DNA of 35,236 bases from Caldilineaceae bacterium (GTDB lineage: Bacteria > Chloroflexota > Anaerolineae > Caldilineales > Caldilineaceae). Under the pieces are notes generated by a model. That model saw nothing but the letters and a program-made list of their open reading frames with translations, was not told the DNA's origin and did no database searches. The DNA lies in contig JAGRCP010000017.1 of NCBI GenBank assembly GCA_020433455.1, positions 1 to 35,236 of the forward strand, written 5' to 3'. Of this stretch, positions 15,767 to 24,699 are shown in pieces (the stretch's first letter is position 1; every line of letters starts with the position of its first letter). The translations under genes and the position numbers were made by a program.

Positions 15767-17176
15767 TTACGTATCCGCTCCATCTGCGGGCTTTGCCGTG
15801 CTGTCAGGCGTATTGTCTGCTGTATTATTCTCTGAATTACCTGATGCAGCGTCTTCGCCTGACGTTCCGGGCAGGCGGATGATCATGGTGCGCACGGCCA
15901 ATCCGTCCATGCTCTCTACCTCGAACTCCACATCACCCAGGCGGAAAGATTCGCCGGGCGTGGCAATACGCCCCAGGTTTTCCATGGCCAGGCCGCCAAT
16001 GGTGTCGGCTTCACTGTCGGGATCAAAGTCGATATCAAAGTGTTGGGTGATCTCTTCCAGGATCGTGTCGCCCCGCACCCGGATCGTGTTGGCGTCAATG
16101 ATGTCCATGGGGGGCAATTCCACATCGAACTCGTCCTGAAATTCCCCGATAAGCTCTTCCACCAGATCTTCCAGCGTGACCAGCCCTGCCGTGCCCCCGT
16201 ATTCATCCACCACAATCGCCACCTGAATGTGCTCTACGCGCATGCGGGTGAGCATATCGTCCAAAGCCAGGGATTCGGGCACAAAGACCGGCTCCCGCAT
16301 GATATCCCGCACCGTGCCCTGCTCCACATCCGCCTCACTCACCAGCAGGCGCGCCAAATCCTTGGCGTGGAGGATGCCCGTAATGTGGTCCACGTCCTCT
16401 TCGTAGACGGGATAGCGGGAGTGAGGCATGGTAATCACCGTCCGCAGGGCGTCGGTCAGCGCCTCATTGACGTCAATCGTGATCATGCGCGTGCGCGGCG
16501 TCATTACCTGGTTGACGACCCGTTCTTGAAAGTCAAGCGCATTTTCCAGATAGAGCTGCTCCGTGGGATCCAGCATGCCGCCTTCGGAACTGTCTTCCAC
16601 GATGTAGGCCAACTCTTCCGTGGAAATGAGGTGCGCCTCAGCGTCGGCCGGCGGCACGCGCATCAGGCGCAAAACCGCATTCCCCAAACCGTTGAGCACA
16701 AAAGTCAGGGGGCGGAAGATGCGCTCGGTAAACGTCATAGCCGGGGCGAGGGCCACCACCGTGCGGGTCGCAGACTGGAGGGCCAGCGTCTTGGGAATCA
16801 TTTCACCCAGCACCACGTGAAGATAAGTGAGGACGGCCACGGAGATGATGGTGGCCAGGGTGTGGGCCAGGGCCACGCCTATCCAACCCAGGCTCTCCAG
16901 AGGATGGACGAACCATTCGGCCACCGCGTGCTCGCCGTACATGCCCAAGCCCAGGCTGGCCAGGGTGATCCCCACCTGCGCCGTGGAAAGATAGCGGTTG
17001 ATGGCGTCCCGGTCGCGCAAAATATCCAGAATGTGGCGGGCCTGTGCTGAGCCGGCCTCTGCCATTTGCGCGATGCGCGTTTGGGGGACGCCAGCCAGGG
17101 CGAACTCTGCGGCTACAAAAAAGCCGTTGATGATAATCAGAATAGTGATGATGAGGATGGGAATTGCGTATTCCAT
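15767..17176 (-). CDS. CNNM/CorC-like membrane protein with CBS pair (paralogue 2)
   Basis: The 469-residue protein has the HlyC/CorC (CNNM) architecture. A DUF21 transmembrane domain (about 1-190) starts with a hydrophobic ILIITILIIINGFFVAAEFAL segment. Two CBS domains follow (about 225-345; HSRYPVYEEDVDHITGILHAKDL and VVDEYGGTAGLVTLEDLVEE), then a CorC_HlyC domain (about 365-445), then a short Ser/Thr/Asn-rich tail. Bacterial relatives have been linked to magnesium/cobalt efflux; CBS pairs usually bind adenine nucleotides. It begins three bases after the stop of the upstream paralogue, so the two are cotranscribed. The older label hemolysin is probably misleading. Confidence 0.9.
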   Translation of the reverse strand: MEYAIPILIITILIIINGFFVAAEFALAGVPQTRIAQMAEAGSAQARHILDILRDRDAINRYLSTAQVGITLASLGLGMYGEHAVAEWFVHPLESLGWIGVALAHTLATIISVAVLTYLHVVLGEMIPKTLALQSATRTVVALAPAMTFTERIFRPLTFVLNGLGNAVLRLMRVPPADAEAHLISTEELAYIVEDSSEGGMLDPTEQLYLENALDFQERVVNQVMTPRTRMITIDVNEALTDALRTVITMPHSRYPVYEEDVDHITGILHAKDLARLLVSEADVEQGTVRDIMREPVFVPESLALDDMLTRMRVEHIQVAIVVDEYGGTAGLVTLEDLVEELIGEFQDEFDVELPPMDIIDANTIRVRGDTILEEITQHFDIDFDPDSEADTIGGLAMENLGRIATPGESFRLGDVEFEVESMDGLAVRTMIIRLPGTSGEDAASGNSENNTADNTPDSTAKPADGADT

Positions 17177-17179
17177 AGC

Positions 17180-18565
17180 TTAAATTTCCCCGCCCAGCTG
17201 CTCCAGGCGCTCGGCTTGATCCGGCGTAACCCGGAAGCTGATGGTCTGTGCGCCGTTGCCTTTAACGGCATCCACCCGCAGGATGAGGTCATCTACGGGG
17301 ACGGTATCGCCGGGCTGGGGCGGTCGCCCCAATTCCCGCAGTACAAAGCCGCCGATTGTGTGGGCGGCCTCCGCCGGCAGCGTCAGGTTAAGGGCCTCGT
17401 TCAGGTCCGCGATGAGGACGTCGCCGCGCACCATGAGGCGCCCCTGGCCCCGGAGGGCGACGGGCGGATTTTCTTCGTCAAATTCATCTTCGAACTCGCC
17501 GATGATCTCTTCGACTAGGTCCTCGAAGGTGAGTAGCCCCGATGTGCCGCCGTATTCGTCCAGCACGATTCCCATATTGCGGTGCTCCCGCTGCATGACG
17601 GCCAGCGCCTGATCCACGGGCAGGGAGTCGGGAAGATACGCGACCGGTCGCAGGAGCTCGCGGACGACGCAGGGCGCACCCTCCTGCCCCGCGCCGTCCT
17701 GTTTCGGCGCGACGGGTCGGCCGGCGGCAGCGGTAAGCAGGTCCTTGAGATGGATTACGCCGATAATGTTGTCGATGCTTCCGTCGTAGATGGGCAGACG
17801 CGAATAGGGCGATTGGGCCAGGATCATCAACAATTCTTGGCAGCTTTTATCTACTGAAGCCGCCAGCATGCGGCTGCGGGGCAGCATGACCTGCTCCGCG
17901 GTGAGATCCCGCAACTGGAGCGTATTGACTAGCAGGCGTCGCTCTTCCGCGTCCAGCCGTCCGCCGGCGGAACTTTCTTCCACCAGCATCATAATTTCCT
18001 CGGGCGAATGGACGTGGGCATGGCCGCCCATGGTCATCATGCCGAAGAGGCGCAGCAGGATTTGTGCGCTGCCGTTGAAGATGGCGATCAGGGGCCGGAA
18101 GAGCAGGATCGACCAGTTCATGGGGGCGGCGGTCATAGTGCTCAGCTTTTCCGGATACTGGACGCCTATGTTTTTGGGCGCCAGCTCTCCCAGCACTACT
18201 TGAAATGTGGTGAGCACAGCCAGAATGATCAGCGCCAGAATCGACTGGGCCGCCACCCGGGTAGTCGGGTCCATCTCGTTAAGCCACGGCTGAAGCAGGG
18301 TCATGATTTGGGATTGGCCGTAGTAGCCCACCACGAGGCTGGAAACGGTAATGCCCAATTGGCATGCGGCCACGTAACGGTCCAGCTTGACGGGGTCGAT
18401 CAGGACGGCAAGCATTTTCTGGGCCGCGCCGTTACCCTCCGCGGCCATCTGGGCCAGGCGGGGACGCCGTGCACTCACGGCGGAGAACTCGGCGGCAACA
18501 TAGAAGCCGTTGATAAAAACCAACAGCAGGATGACGGCGATGATGACGAAGATATTCATAAACAT
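17180..18565 (-). CDS. CNNM/CorC-like membrane protein with CBS pair (paralogue 1)
   Basis: The 461-residue protein is laid out like its downstream neighbour: a DUF21 membrane domain beginning NIFVIIAVILLLVFINGFYV, two CBS domains (about 225-360; SPYSRLPIYDGSIDNIIGVI and VLDEYGGTSGLLTFEDLVEE), and a CorC_HlyC domain. Two differences stand out: a histidine-rich segment GGHAHVHSPEE just before the CBS pair, and an insertion (RPVAPKQDGAGQEGA) between the CBS domains. I start at the ATG at 18565, four bases after the stop of the upstream gene. The frame runs back to 18640 but that overlaps the upstream gene. A second ATG at 18559 is possible. Two adjacent non-identical copies could form a heteromer; that is inference. 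Confidence 0.88.
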   Translation of the reverse strand: MFMNIFVIIAVILLLVFINGFYVAAEFSAVSARRPRLAQMAAEGNGAAQKMLAVLIDPVKLDRYVAACQLGITVSSLVVGYYGQSQIMTLLQPWLNEMDPTTRVAAQSILALIILAVLTTFQVVLGELAPKNIGVQYPEKLSTMTAAPMNWSILLFRPLIAIFNGSAQILLRLFGMMTMGGHAHVHSPEEIMMLVEESSAGGRLDAEERRLLVNTLQLRDLTAEQVMLPRSRMLAASVDKSCQELLMILAQSPYSRLPIYDGSIDNIIGVIHLKDLLTAAAGRPVAPKQDGAGQEGAPCVVRELLRPVAYLPDSLPVDQALAVMQREHRNMGIVLDEYGGTSGLLTFEDLVEEIIGEFEDEFDEENPPVALRGQGRLMVRGDVLIADLNEALNLTLPAEAAHTIGGFVLRELGRPPQPGDTVPVDDLILRVDAVKGNGAQTISFRVTPDQAERLEQLGGEI

Positions 18566-18569
18566 GAAT

Positions 18570-20150
18570 CTATTCCGCTTGCATGGTGATGGTAACAGGT
18601 TGAGAGCGGACGGCATTGTTGGTTGCACCGCTGCCGGCAACCAGGGTGTACTGGGCGCTTTGACCCTGGGCGTCTGCCGGAATGTTGACCCGGAATTCTA
18701 CACGGGCCTGGTTGCCCGGTCCCACATTGTTGATGACCAGGGTGTGGTCAGCGCAGACGCCGTCGCCGCGACAGAGTTGGGGCGCCCAATCTGCGCCTGC
18801 TTGCAGAACAAGGATCAGATCATCGTTGCCGTTGCCCTGATTGGAAACGACCACGGTGGCCGAACAGGCGCCGCCTGCTGCACACCCCCGCGTCACCGAA
18901 CCTTCCACGCCCAGATTGACGCCGAATGTGAGGTTGGGCGTAGGCGTAGCGGTGGGCGCTTCGGGCGTCCAGGTGGGCGTATGATACGGCGTAGGCGTCA
19001 CGCTGGGCGACGCCGTGGGCGTGGGCGTCGGCGCAATGTATTTGATGGTCGTCGTGTAAATTTCGGTGACGCCCGTCGTCAGCACCACGGCCAGGGAGTA
19101 GACCTCATCCTCCTCATCGATGCACTCTTCCTGAGACCCTTCGCCGTTCACGCCGATGCCTTCATAGTAGACTTCGCTGACGTTCTGCACGGCCCAGCGC
19201 ACCGTCGTGCATTGTTTCCGCTCCAGAGAGCGCTGATCGGGCTTAAAGGAGATAATGGGCGGGGCCACATATTGGATGATGACCGTGGGTTGCACTGCGT
19301 CGGCCGGCGTGCTGGTGGGAATCTCAAACGTGGGCGTGGGGCGACGGGTCGGCGGATCGGCTACGGGCTGGCCCAGGTCGAAGATGGGCGTGGGCGTGGG
19401 CGGCAGGGGCATGGGCGTTGCCGGCGGTACGTTGGGATCCACTATGATGACGGGCGGTTCGCCGGCCCCGGGATCGCCGCCCGGCGTGGCCGTCACCGCG
19501 GGCGGAAAGCCGGGCGCGCTGTTGTCTATCGTGGGCGGCGGCGCAATGAGGACGCCCAGCATGGTGGCCGTTTGGGTCGGTTGGGGCGGGACCGTTGCGG
19601 TCATGACGAGATAGACCGGCTCTTGCGGAAGTTGGGCCGCGGCCAGAATTTCGACGGCATCCGTGGCCATCTGGGCGTTGCGCATGGCGTTCCAGCCCGC
19701 GTAAAGGGCTGCGATGCTGCCGCCGCCCACCACCAGCAAGAAGATCGCGGCCGCGGCCAGCCAGCCCCAAACCCGACGCCGTTCGGCTTCCTCTTCGTCC
19801 ATAAAGGTCAGCTCGCGCTCCAGATCCTGGATATCGGTCGCAACCCACTCTGCATTGCGTGCCGCCTCTTCCGGCGTAAGGGGCGTAACGGGGGCGGTCG
19901 CTCCTCTCCTGCCCGGCTGCGTGGCCATGGCCGCAGCATAGCGCGGACAGAAGACATGACTCTTGCCCAGGCAATAGGTCGCTTGATCCGTGAGCATGAG
20001 CATCTCGTACTCATCAAATTCCCGCTGACCGGGCGCCCAGCACCGATTCTCGAAACTTGGATGGGCGATGGCGTCCGTGCGCACCTGATCGGCATCAACT
20101 GCGCCCAGGTGGGGGCAATAGTGTTGACTCAAGGACGTTTCATTTCCCAT
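18570..20150 (-). CDS. membrane protein with N-terminal Cys cluster, PT-rich linker and Ig-like ectodomains
   Basis: The 526-residue product starts with a soluble cysteine-rich segment: YCPHLG (Cys12), ENRCW (Cys37) and TYCLGKSHVFCPRY (Cys60, Cys68). A charged helix (about 94-126) and one transmembrane segment follow (about 127-150, WGWLAAAAIFLLVVGGGS). Outside are Pro/Thr-rich linkers (PTPTP, TPTPTAS), one Ig-like domain (about 290-370, starting PPIISFKPDQRSLERKQCTT) and a C-terminal CARDB/NEW3-like domain (about 405-526). I recall the cysteine pattern from Chloroflexota LysM and membrane proteins; its function is unknown and metal binding is plausible. The ATG overlaps the stop of the nucleotidyltransferase gene (TAATG), and the CNNM gene starts four bases after its own stop. 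The linker DNA is repetitive (GGGCGT units). Confidence 0.75.
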   Translation of the reverse strand: MGNETSLSQHYCPHLGAVDADQVRTDAIAHPSFENRCWAPGQREFDEYEMLMLTDQATYCLGKSHVFCPRYAAAMATQPGRRGATAPVTPLTPEEAARNAEWVATDIQDLERELTFMDEEEAERRRVWGWLAAAAIFLLVVGGGSIAALYAGWNAMRNAQMATDAVEILAAAQLPQEPVYLVMTATVPPQPTQTATMLGVLIAPPPTIDNSAPGFPPAVTATPGGDPGAGEPPVIIVDPNVPPATPMPLPPTPTPIFDLGQPVADPPTRRPTPTFEIPTSTPADAVQPTVIIQYVAPPIISFKPDQRSLERKQCTTVRWAVQNVSEVYYEGIGVNGEGSQEECIDEEDEVYSLAVVLTTGVTEIYTTTIKYIAPTPTPTASPSVTPTPYHTPTWTPEAPTATPTPNLTFGVNLGVEGSVTRGCAAGGACSATVVVSNQGNGNDDLILVLQAGADWAPQLCRGDGVCADHTLVINNVGPGNQARVEFRVNIPADAQGQSAQYTLVAGSGATNNAVRSQPVTITMQAE

Positions 20151-21706
20151 TAGTTGCCGTTCGCTTCGGCTACAAGGGCCAGTCTTGCTTCGGCCAGGCT
20201 AAGCGCTTCCGTGCGCGTGGAAACTTCGCCCGCTGCCTGCGCTTCGGCTACATAACGCAGCAGCGCGCCGATGCCCGGTCCCGGTTCCATGCCCAATTCG
20301 GCAATGAGGGCGTGACCGTCCAGCAGCGGTTCCTGCTCGGTCTTGCGCAGCCCGTCAGGCGCAAACGCGTATTCCAGCATCTGGCTAATATGCTCCAGAT
20401 ATTCATCCCAGCGTGCAGGCACCGCGGCTTCGTGAATGGCCTGATAGTCGGCCATGGCCAGGAGCAGCGTATCCACGCCGGGGGTCGCGTCAAAGCGAGC
20501 TTCGCCTGCGTCCTGAAAGAAGCGATAGATCGCGCGGCGGCTGATGGGCGCGTGGGTAAAATCGGCGTCCAGCAGATGGGGGCGCATATGGGCGCGGACC
20601 ACCGCCGCCGCCAGCGTGATCTCGTAGCGGCTGAAGCGCAGGGCGTCCAGGCGCGCGGCCGTCATCTCCGCCCCGATTTGATCGTGGGTGAAAAAGCGAT
20701 AGCGCACGCCGCCCTCGCTGTCCGATTCGACCGTCCGGGTAACGCTCTTGCCCACGTCATGGAAGAGGGCGTATCCGATCAGCCAGTCAACGCGCCGGCG
20801 TCCGCCCACGGTCGGCTGCATAAAGTGGCGACGGAGCTCATCCCGCCAGGGCAGAAGCGTGGCCTGCCACATGGTTCGGGGCGGATCGTCAACCCGCTCG
20901 GCCCGGAGCCAGGCTCGAATGGCGTCGGCGTGGGCCATGACCCGCAGCGTATGGGTGAAGACGTCGGTGTAGTGGGGGAAGGATTGGGCCACGCCGTCCA
21001 GCTTCGCCACTTCGGGCAGGACGAGCGCCAGCAGGCCCAGATTGTGGAGCAACGCGATGGCCTGCTCAGGCCGGGGCCCGACTAACATTTTCCAGATTTC
21101 GTCCCGCTGTCGTTCGGGCGAAACCAGCTTGACGGTCGTGGCCATGCGGCGAATCTGCTCATCCGTTTGGGCGTCAAGCTCGAAACCAAATTGGACGGCC
21201 AGGCGGACGGCGCGCAGGAGGCGGGCCGGATCGTCGGCAAAGGCCGCGGCCGTAACCCGGCGCAGGCGCTTTGCCGCCAAATCTTCCTGTCCGCCGCTTA
21301 CATCGATCAGACGCGTCGGCGCGCCGGACCTCAACTCGAAGGCCATGGCGTTGACGGTGAAATCGCGCGTCCGGAGATCTTCTCCGATGTCTTCGCCGCG
21401 GATGCGAGCAATGTCGCAGACGTAGGGTTCGCCTTGATTGGCCGTAAAGACCAGACGCGCCACATCCCGGGCCTCGTCCAATGGGTAATAAGCCCAACCC
21501 TGGCGATCCGCCACGCGGCGGGCCAAAGGCAGAGCTGCTTCCGCGACGACCAGATCCAGGTCGGTTACTTTTTTATCTATCCCCAGCAGAGCATCACGCA
21601 CCACGCCGCCCGCCGCGTAGACGACGGGGGTTTCCTGCAGCAGGGCGGTGACAAGGGCGCGCATGGCGGGCACGCGCGGCTGCCAGTCGAATTGCTGACT
21701 CATCAT
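20150..21706 (-). CDS. cca: CCA tRNA nucleotidyltransferase / poly(A) polymerase family protein with HD domain
   Basis: The 518-residue product has the class II nucleotidyltransferase head: YAAGGVVRDALLG (30-42) and DLDLVV with catalytic Asp49 and Asp51. DFTVNAMAFEL and RLLRAVRLAVQFGFELD match the fold's later motifs, and ERQRDEIWKML is the nucleotide-recognition helix. An HD-type motif (ALFHDVGKS, near 316) lies in the C-terminal half, as in many bacterial CCA enzymes. The expected reaction is addition or repair of the tRNA 3' CCA end. Some bacteria divide the work between C-adding and A-adding enzymes, and I cannot tell which this is. The stop overlaps the downstream ATG. It heads the likely four-gene operon. 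Confidence 0.88.
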   Translation of the reverse strand: MMSQQFDWQPRVPAMRALVTALLQETPVVYAAGGVVRDALLGIDKKVTDLDLVVAEAALPLARRVADRQGWAYYPLDEARDVARLVFTANQGEPYVCDIARIRGEDIGEDLRTRDFTVNAMAFELRSGAPTRLIDVSGGQEDLAAKRLRRVTAAAFADDPARLLRAVRLAVQFGFELDAQTDEQIRRMATTVKLVSPERQRDEIWKMLVGPRPEQAIALLHNLGLLALVLPEVAKLDGVAQSFPHYTDVFTHTLRVMAHADAIRAWLRAERVDDPPRTMWQATLLPWRDELRRHFMQPTVGGRRRVDWLIGYALFHDVGKSVTRTVESDSEGGVRYRFFTHDQIGAEMTAARLDALRFSRYEITLAAAVVRAHMRPHLLDADFTHAPISRRAIYRFFQDAGEARFDATPGVDTLLLAMADYQAIHEAAVPARWDEYLEHISQMLEYAFAPDGLRKTEQEPLLDGHALIAELGMEPGPGIGALLRYVAEAQAAGEVSTRTEALSLAEARLALVAEANGN

Positions 21707-21804
21707 AGCAAGCAGTTTCGCTTATCTTGCCGATCTGTGCAAGCTCGCCGGGCCTTTCTGCACGGGTTGGCGAATTGATGGCCGTATCTGTCTCCGGCGA
21801 CCGC

Positions 21805-22650
21805 CTACTTCCGCGTTGTCAGAAGCACGCCGACCAGGACGGCAAGGCCGCCCAGGAGCTGCTGAGGACGAGGAAAATCGCCAAAGAGCAGAAACGACCA
21901 GCCCACTGCGATGACCGGGCTCAGCGTAAGAATGGCGGCGAAAAGGGTGATGGGGAGACGCCGCAGCGCGCTGTAATAGAGGGCCCGGCTGATGGTCACG
22001 TCCACTGTTCCGGCCAGGAGCAGGATGGCCCAGACGCGGGGTTCAGGCCAGACCAGCGCGCGGGCGGCCGCGGCGATGATGACGAGCCAGAAGGTGCTGA
22101 AAAGGAGGCGGAAGAGAAAGAAGGTCAGGAAATCCATCTCGCCGCCGTAGCGCTTGACCAGCGCGGCATGCAGCGCGTACAGGAGCGTGGCGACAACGAT
22201 CATGAGCGCGCCCAGGCGCAGATAGTCGCCCGGCTGGAAGGAGACGATGAAGACGCCCAGCAGAGCAACGAGCGCGCCCGTTGCTTGCTTCCGGGTCAGC
22301 TCTTCGCGTAGCCATATCAAGCCCAGTAGCATGGACCAAAGGGTCGTCATTTTACCCAGCATGGAAGCTGTGCCGGCGTCGATATAGGCGACGGCCATGT
22401 AGTTGAGCACGGTGCTGGCCGCAATAAAAAAGCCGATGCTGAGGAAGAAGAGCCGGTACGTGCGCAGCGCGCGCCAGTCGATGCGGCCGCGGATGAGGGC
22501 GTAGACGGCGACCTGGGCCGTGCCCATGCCGATAACGTACATGGCGGAGGCGGTGGGGGCCATGTAGGGGAGCAGGGCCCGGGCGAAAACGAAGTGAAGG
22601 CTATCGACCAGCAGGAGCAGAGCAAACAGGCTGACGGTATTTTTGGACAC
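21805..22650 (-). CDS. EamA/DMT-family transporter
   Basis: The 281-residue protein is almost wholly hydrophobic with about ten transmembrane segments in two homologous halves, as in EamA (drug/metabolite transporter) permeases. The first half ends VLNYMAVAYIDAGTASMLGKMTTLW. The second ends in the matching ISRALYYSALRRLPITLFAAILTLSPVIAVGWSFLLFGD. It should export or import a small metabolite; the substrate is not predictable. No ATG lies near the N-terminus. I use the GTG at 22650 (MSKNTVSLFAL); a TTG at 22680 would add ten residues. It is divergent from the SLC13-like permease gene and lies about 100 bp upstream of the nucleotidyltransferase gene. Confidence 0.85.
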   Translation of the reverse strand: MSKNTVSLFALLLLVDSLHFVFARALLPYMAPTASAMYVIGMGTAQVAVYALIRGRIDWRALRTYRLFFLSIGFFIAASTVLNYMAVAYIDAGTASMLGKMTTLWSMLLGLIWLREELTRKQATGALVALLGVFIVSFQPGDYLRLGALMIVVATLLYALHAALVKRYGGEMDFLTFFLFRLLFSTFWLVIIAAAARALVWPEPRVWAILLLAGTVDVTISRALYYSALRRLPITLFAAILTLSPVIAVGWSFLLFGDFPRPQQLLGGLAVLVGVLLTTRK

Positions 22651-22671
22651 GCGGATTTTTATCCCTACTGT

Positions 22672-22700
22672 TTGGATCAATAAAGCAGGTGCAGTATGCT
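22672..22700 (+). promoter_or_regulatory. candidate sigma-70 promoter for the SLC13-like permease
   Basis: TTGGAT (22672-22677) and TATGCT (22695-22700) are separated by 17 bp, each matching four of six consensus bases. It lies about 50 bp before the permease ATG. It is weak enough to be chance. Confidence 0.3.
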
Positions 22701-22750
22701 ATGGAGTGGCGTATCTTATCAAACAAACAGTGGAAGCGAAATGTGTTTGA

Positions 22751-24601
22751 ATGAGTGATATGGTTCTTACGTTCATTATTCTGGGCGTTACGATTCTCCT
22801 CTTTGTTCTGGACCGGCTGCGATTGGACATTGTGGCCTTGATCTCCTTGCTGGCTCTTTCCCTCACCGGCCTTGTCACCGTCGAAGAAGCGCTGGCCGGC
22901 TTTTCCGATTCGATTGTCATCATCATTGCTGGCCTCTTCGTCGTCGGCGCGGGCATCTATTATACCGGCGTCGCCAACGAAATGGGGCGCATCCTGGCCC
23001 GTCTGGGCGGCAGCAGCGAAGTGCGCATCCTCATATACGTCATGCTGCTGGTCGCGCTCCTTTCCGCCTTTATGAGTTCCACCGGTGCGGTTGCCGTGCT
23101 GCTGCCCGTGGTCATGAGTCTGGCCAAGGACGCCAGGATTGCGCCCGGCAAGTTGCTGATGCCCCTGGCCTTCGGCGCGCTCATCGGCGGCATGTTGACC
23201 CTCATCGGTACGCCGCCCAATCTGGTTGTCTCCAACCAGCTTGCCTCTCTGGGGATGCGGCCCTTCTCCTTTTTCAGTTTTACGCCCATTGGCCTGATCG
23301 TGCTCATCGTTGGCATCGCTTACATGGCCGTTGTGGGGCGCGGCTTGCTGGGTCGGCGCGCGCAAAAAAAGAGCGGCGCGAGTCAGGCCCCGGCGACTAG
23401 TGACGGTCCTACACTGGCCGAGCTGGCTGCCGAATACCAACTGGATCAAAATTCTTTTCGCCTGCGCGTGCGTCGGGCTTCCCCTTTTGTTAATCAGACA
23501 TTGGCAAATTCCAACATCGGGCATGATTACAACGTGGAGGTGCTGGAGCGCCAATCCTGGCCCGACGATATGACGCAACCGCTGGCTATGGAGCCTGTTA
23601 CGCCCGACACGGTGATTCGGGGTCATGATATTCTCCACGTGCGGGGCACGGCCGCGGCCGTCGCCCGCCTCTGCCGCGAGCAAAACCTGGGCATTCGTTC
23701 CGGCAACGGCGACGAGGGACCCCCCATTTCCCGGGAATTGGGCATGGCCGAGGTGATTGTGCGCAACCGCTCGCCCATGATCGGCAAAACCCTGGAGCAA
23801 CTGCGCTTTCGCAATCGCTACAATCTCAACGTGTCGGCCATCATGCGCCGGGGCGAGCCCGTCCACGAGCTTGTGAGCGCTACGCCCTTGCGTTTCGGCG
23901 ATACGCTCCTGGTGGAAGGCGCCTGGTCCGATATTGAGGCTCTGCAGCAGGATCGCAGCTTTGTCATTGTGCTGGACGTGCCCCAGGAACTGGAGACCCA
24001 CTACCACACCCGGCGCAATGCCTTTGTGGCCATTGCCATTGTTGTGGCCATGCTGCTGTTGATGACCCTCAAAATTGTGCCCACCGTCATCGCCGTTTTG
24101 CTGGCCGCGGTGGCCATGGTGCTTCTGGGCTGTATCCGGGTGGAGGACGTCTATCGCAGCATCAACTGGGAGAGCGTGATTCTGATCGCGGCCATGTTGC
24201 CCATGGCTACGGCGCTGGAGAATTCGGGCGGCGTAGAGGCTGTCGCCGATCTGCTGGTTAACCTGTTAGGTCAGTATGGCCCGGCGGCCATTATGGCGGG
24301 TCTCTTCGTTATTACGGCCTTTTTCAGCCAGTTTATCTCCAACACCGCGACGACCGTTCTGCTCGCGCCCATTGCCGCCGCGGCCGCCGTTACCCTGGGC
24401 CTGTCGCCCTATCCGCTGCTTATGATGGTGGCCATTGCCGCGTCCACGGCTTTTGCGACGCCCATCTCGTCGCCGGTCAACACATTGGTCATGGTTCCGG
24501 GCGGCTATCGTTTTATGGACTACGCCAAAGTCGGCATTCCCCTGCAGGTGCTCGTGCTCGTCGTCGCCCTACTGACTATCCCGATTTTCTTTCCGTACTG
24601 A
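22751..24601 (+). CDS. SLC13-family permease with two TrkA-C (RCK_C) domains
   Basis: The 616-residue protein has an N-terminal block of membrane helices, a cytosolic middle with two RCK_C/TrkA-C-like domains (about 225-310 and 325-405; [20 protein letters not shown]), and a second helix block. The paired transport signatures are visible: [17 protein letters not shown] and [14 protein letters not shown] in the first half, and [18 protein letters not shown] (near 530) in the second. This is the anion-symporter layout of SLC13/DASS proteins, so it probably moves dicarboxylate, sulfate or a similar anion with sodium or protons. The RCK_C pair is common in bacterial members and may sense a ligand. 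The ribosome-binding site is poor. It is followed by phosphoglucomutase 98 bp later, with no evident functional link. Confidence 0.88.
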   Translation: MSDMVLTFIILGVTILLFVLDRLRLDIVALISLLALSLTGLVTVEEALAGFSDSIVIIIAGLFVVGAGIYYTGVANEMGRILARLGGSSEVRILIYVMLLVALLSAFMSSTGAVAVLLPVVMSLAKDARIAPGKLLMPLAFGALIGGMLTLIGTPPNLVVSNQLASLGMRPFSFFSFTPIGLIVLIVGIAYMAVVGRGLLGRRAQKKSGASQAPATSDGPTLAELAAEYQLDQNSFRLRVRRASPFVNQTLANSNIGHDYNVEVLERQSWPDDMTQPLAMEPVTPDTVIRGHDILHVRGTAAAVARLCREQNLGIRSGNGDEGPPISRELGMAEVIVRNRSPMIGKTLEQLRFRNRYNLNVSAIMRRGEPVHELVSATPLRFGDTLLVEGAWSDIEALQQDRSFVIVLDVPQELETHYHTRRNAFVAIAIVVAMLLLMTLKIVPTVIAVLLAAVAMVLLGCIRVEDVYRSINWESVILIAAMLPMATALENSGGVEAVADLLVNLLGQYGPAAIMAGLFVITAFFSQFISNTATTVLLAPIAAAAAVTLGLSPYPLLMMVAIAASTAFATPISSPVNTLVMVPGGYRFMDYAKVGIPLQVLVLVVALLTIPIFFPY

Positions 24602-24699
24602 GCGCCGGCCCGATTTTAACCGGCAATCCGCCCGTCTTACGCAACAAAGCAATCAGAATTACCCAGCTGCTCAATCAATCACCACTCAGGAGAAACCTT

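Noticed and set aside
19010-19420. GGGCGT-rich repetitive DNA that could suggest a minisatellite
   Set aside because: It is explained by Pro/Thr codons of the linker regions in the minus-strand membrane protein.
18510-20153. 547-codon plus-strand frame opposite the Cys-cluster protein
   Set aside because: It is a shadow of the minus-strand gene: His/Arg/Gly-rich with no domain, while the minus strand has a coherent membrane protein and operon overlaps.
22601-24007. 468-codon minus-strand frame opposite the SLC13-type permease
   Set aside because: The plus strand encodes a clear transporter; the antisense peptide is polar low-complexity sequence without motifs.
24604-24624. GCCGG/CCGGC hairpin after the SLC13-type permease
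   Set aside because: Only five base pairs with an 11-nt loop and no T-tract; could easily be chance in GC-rich DNA.
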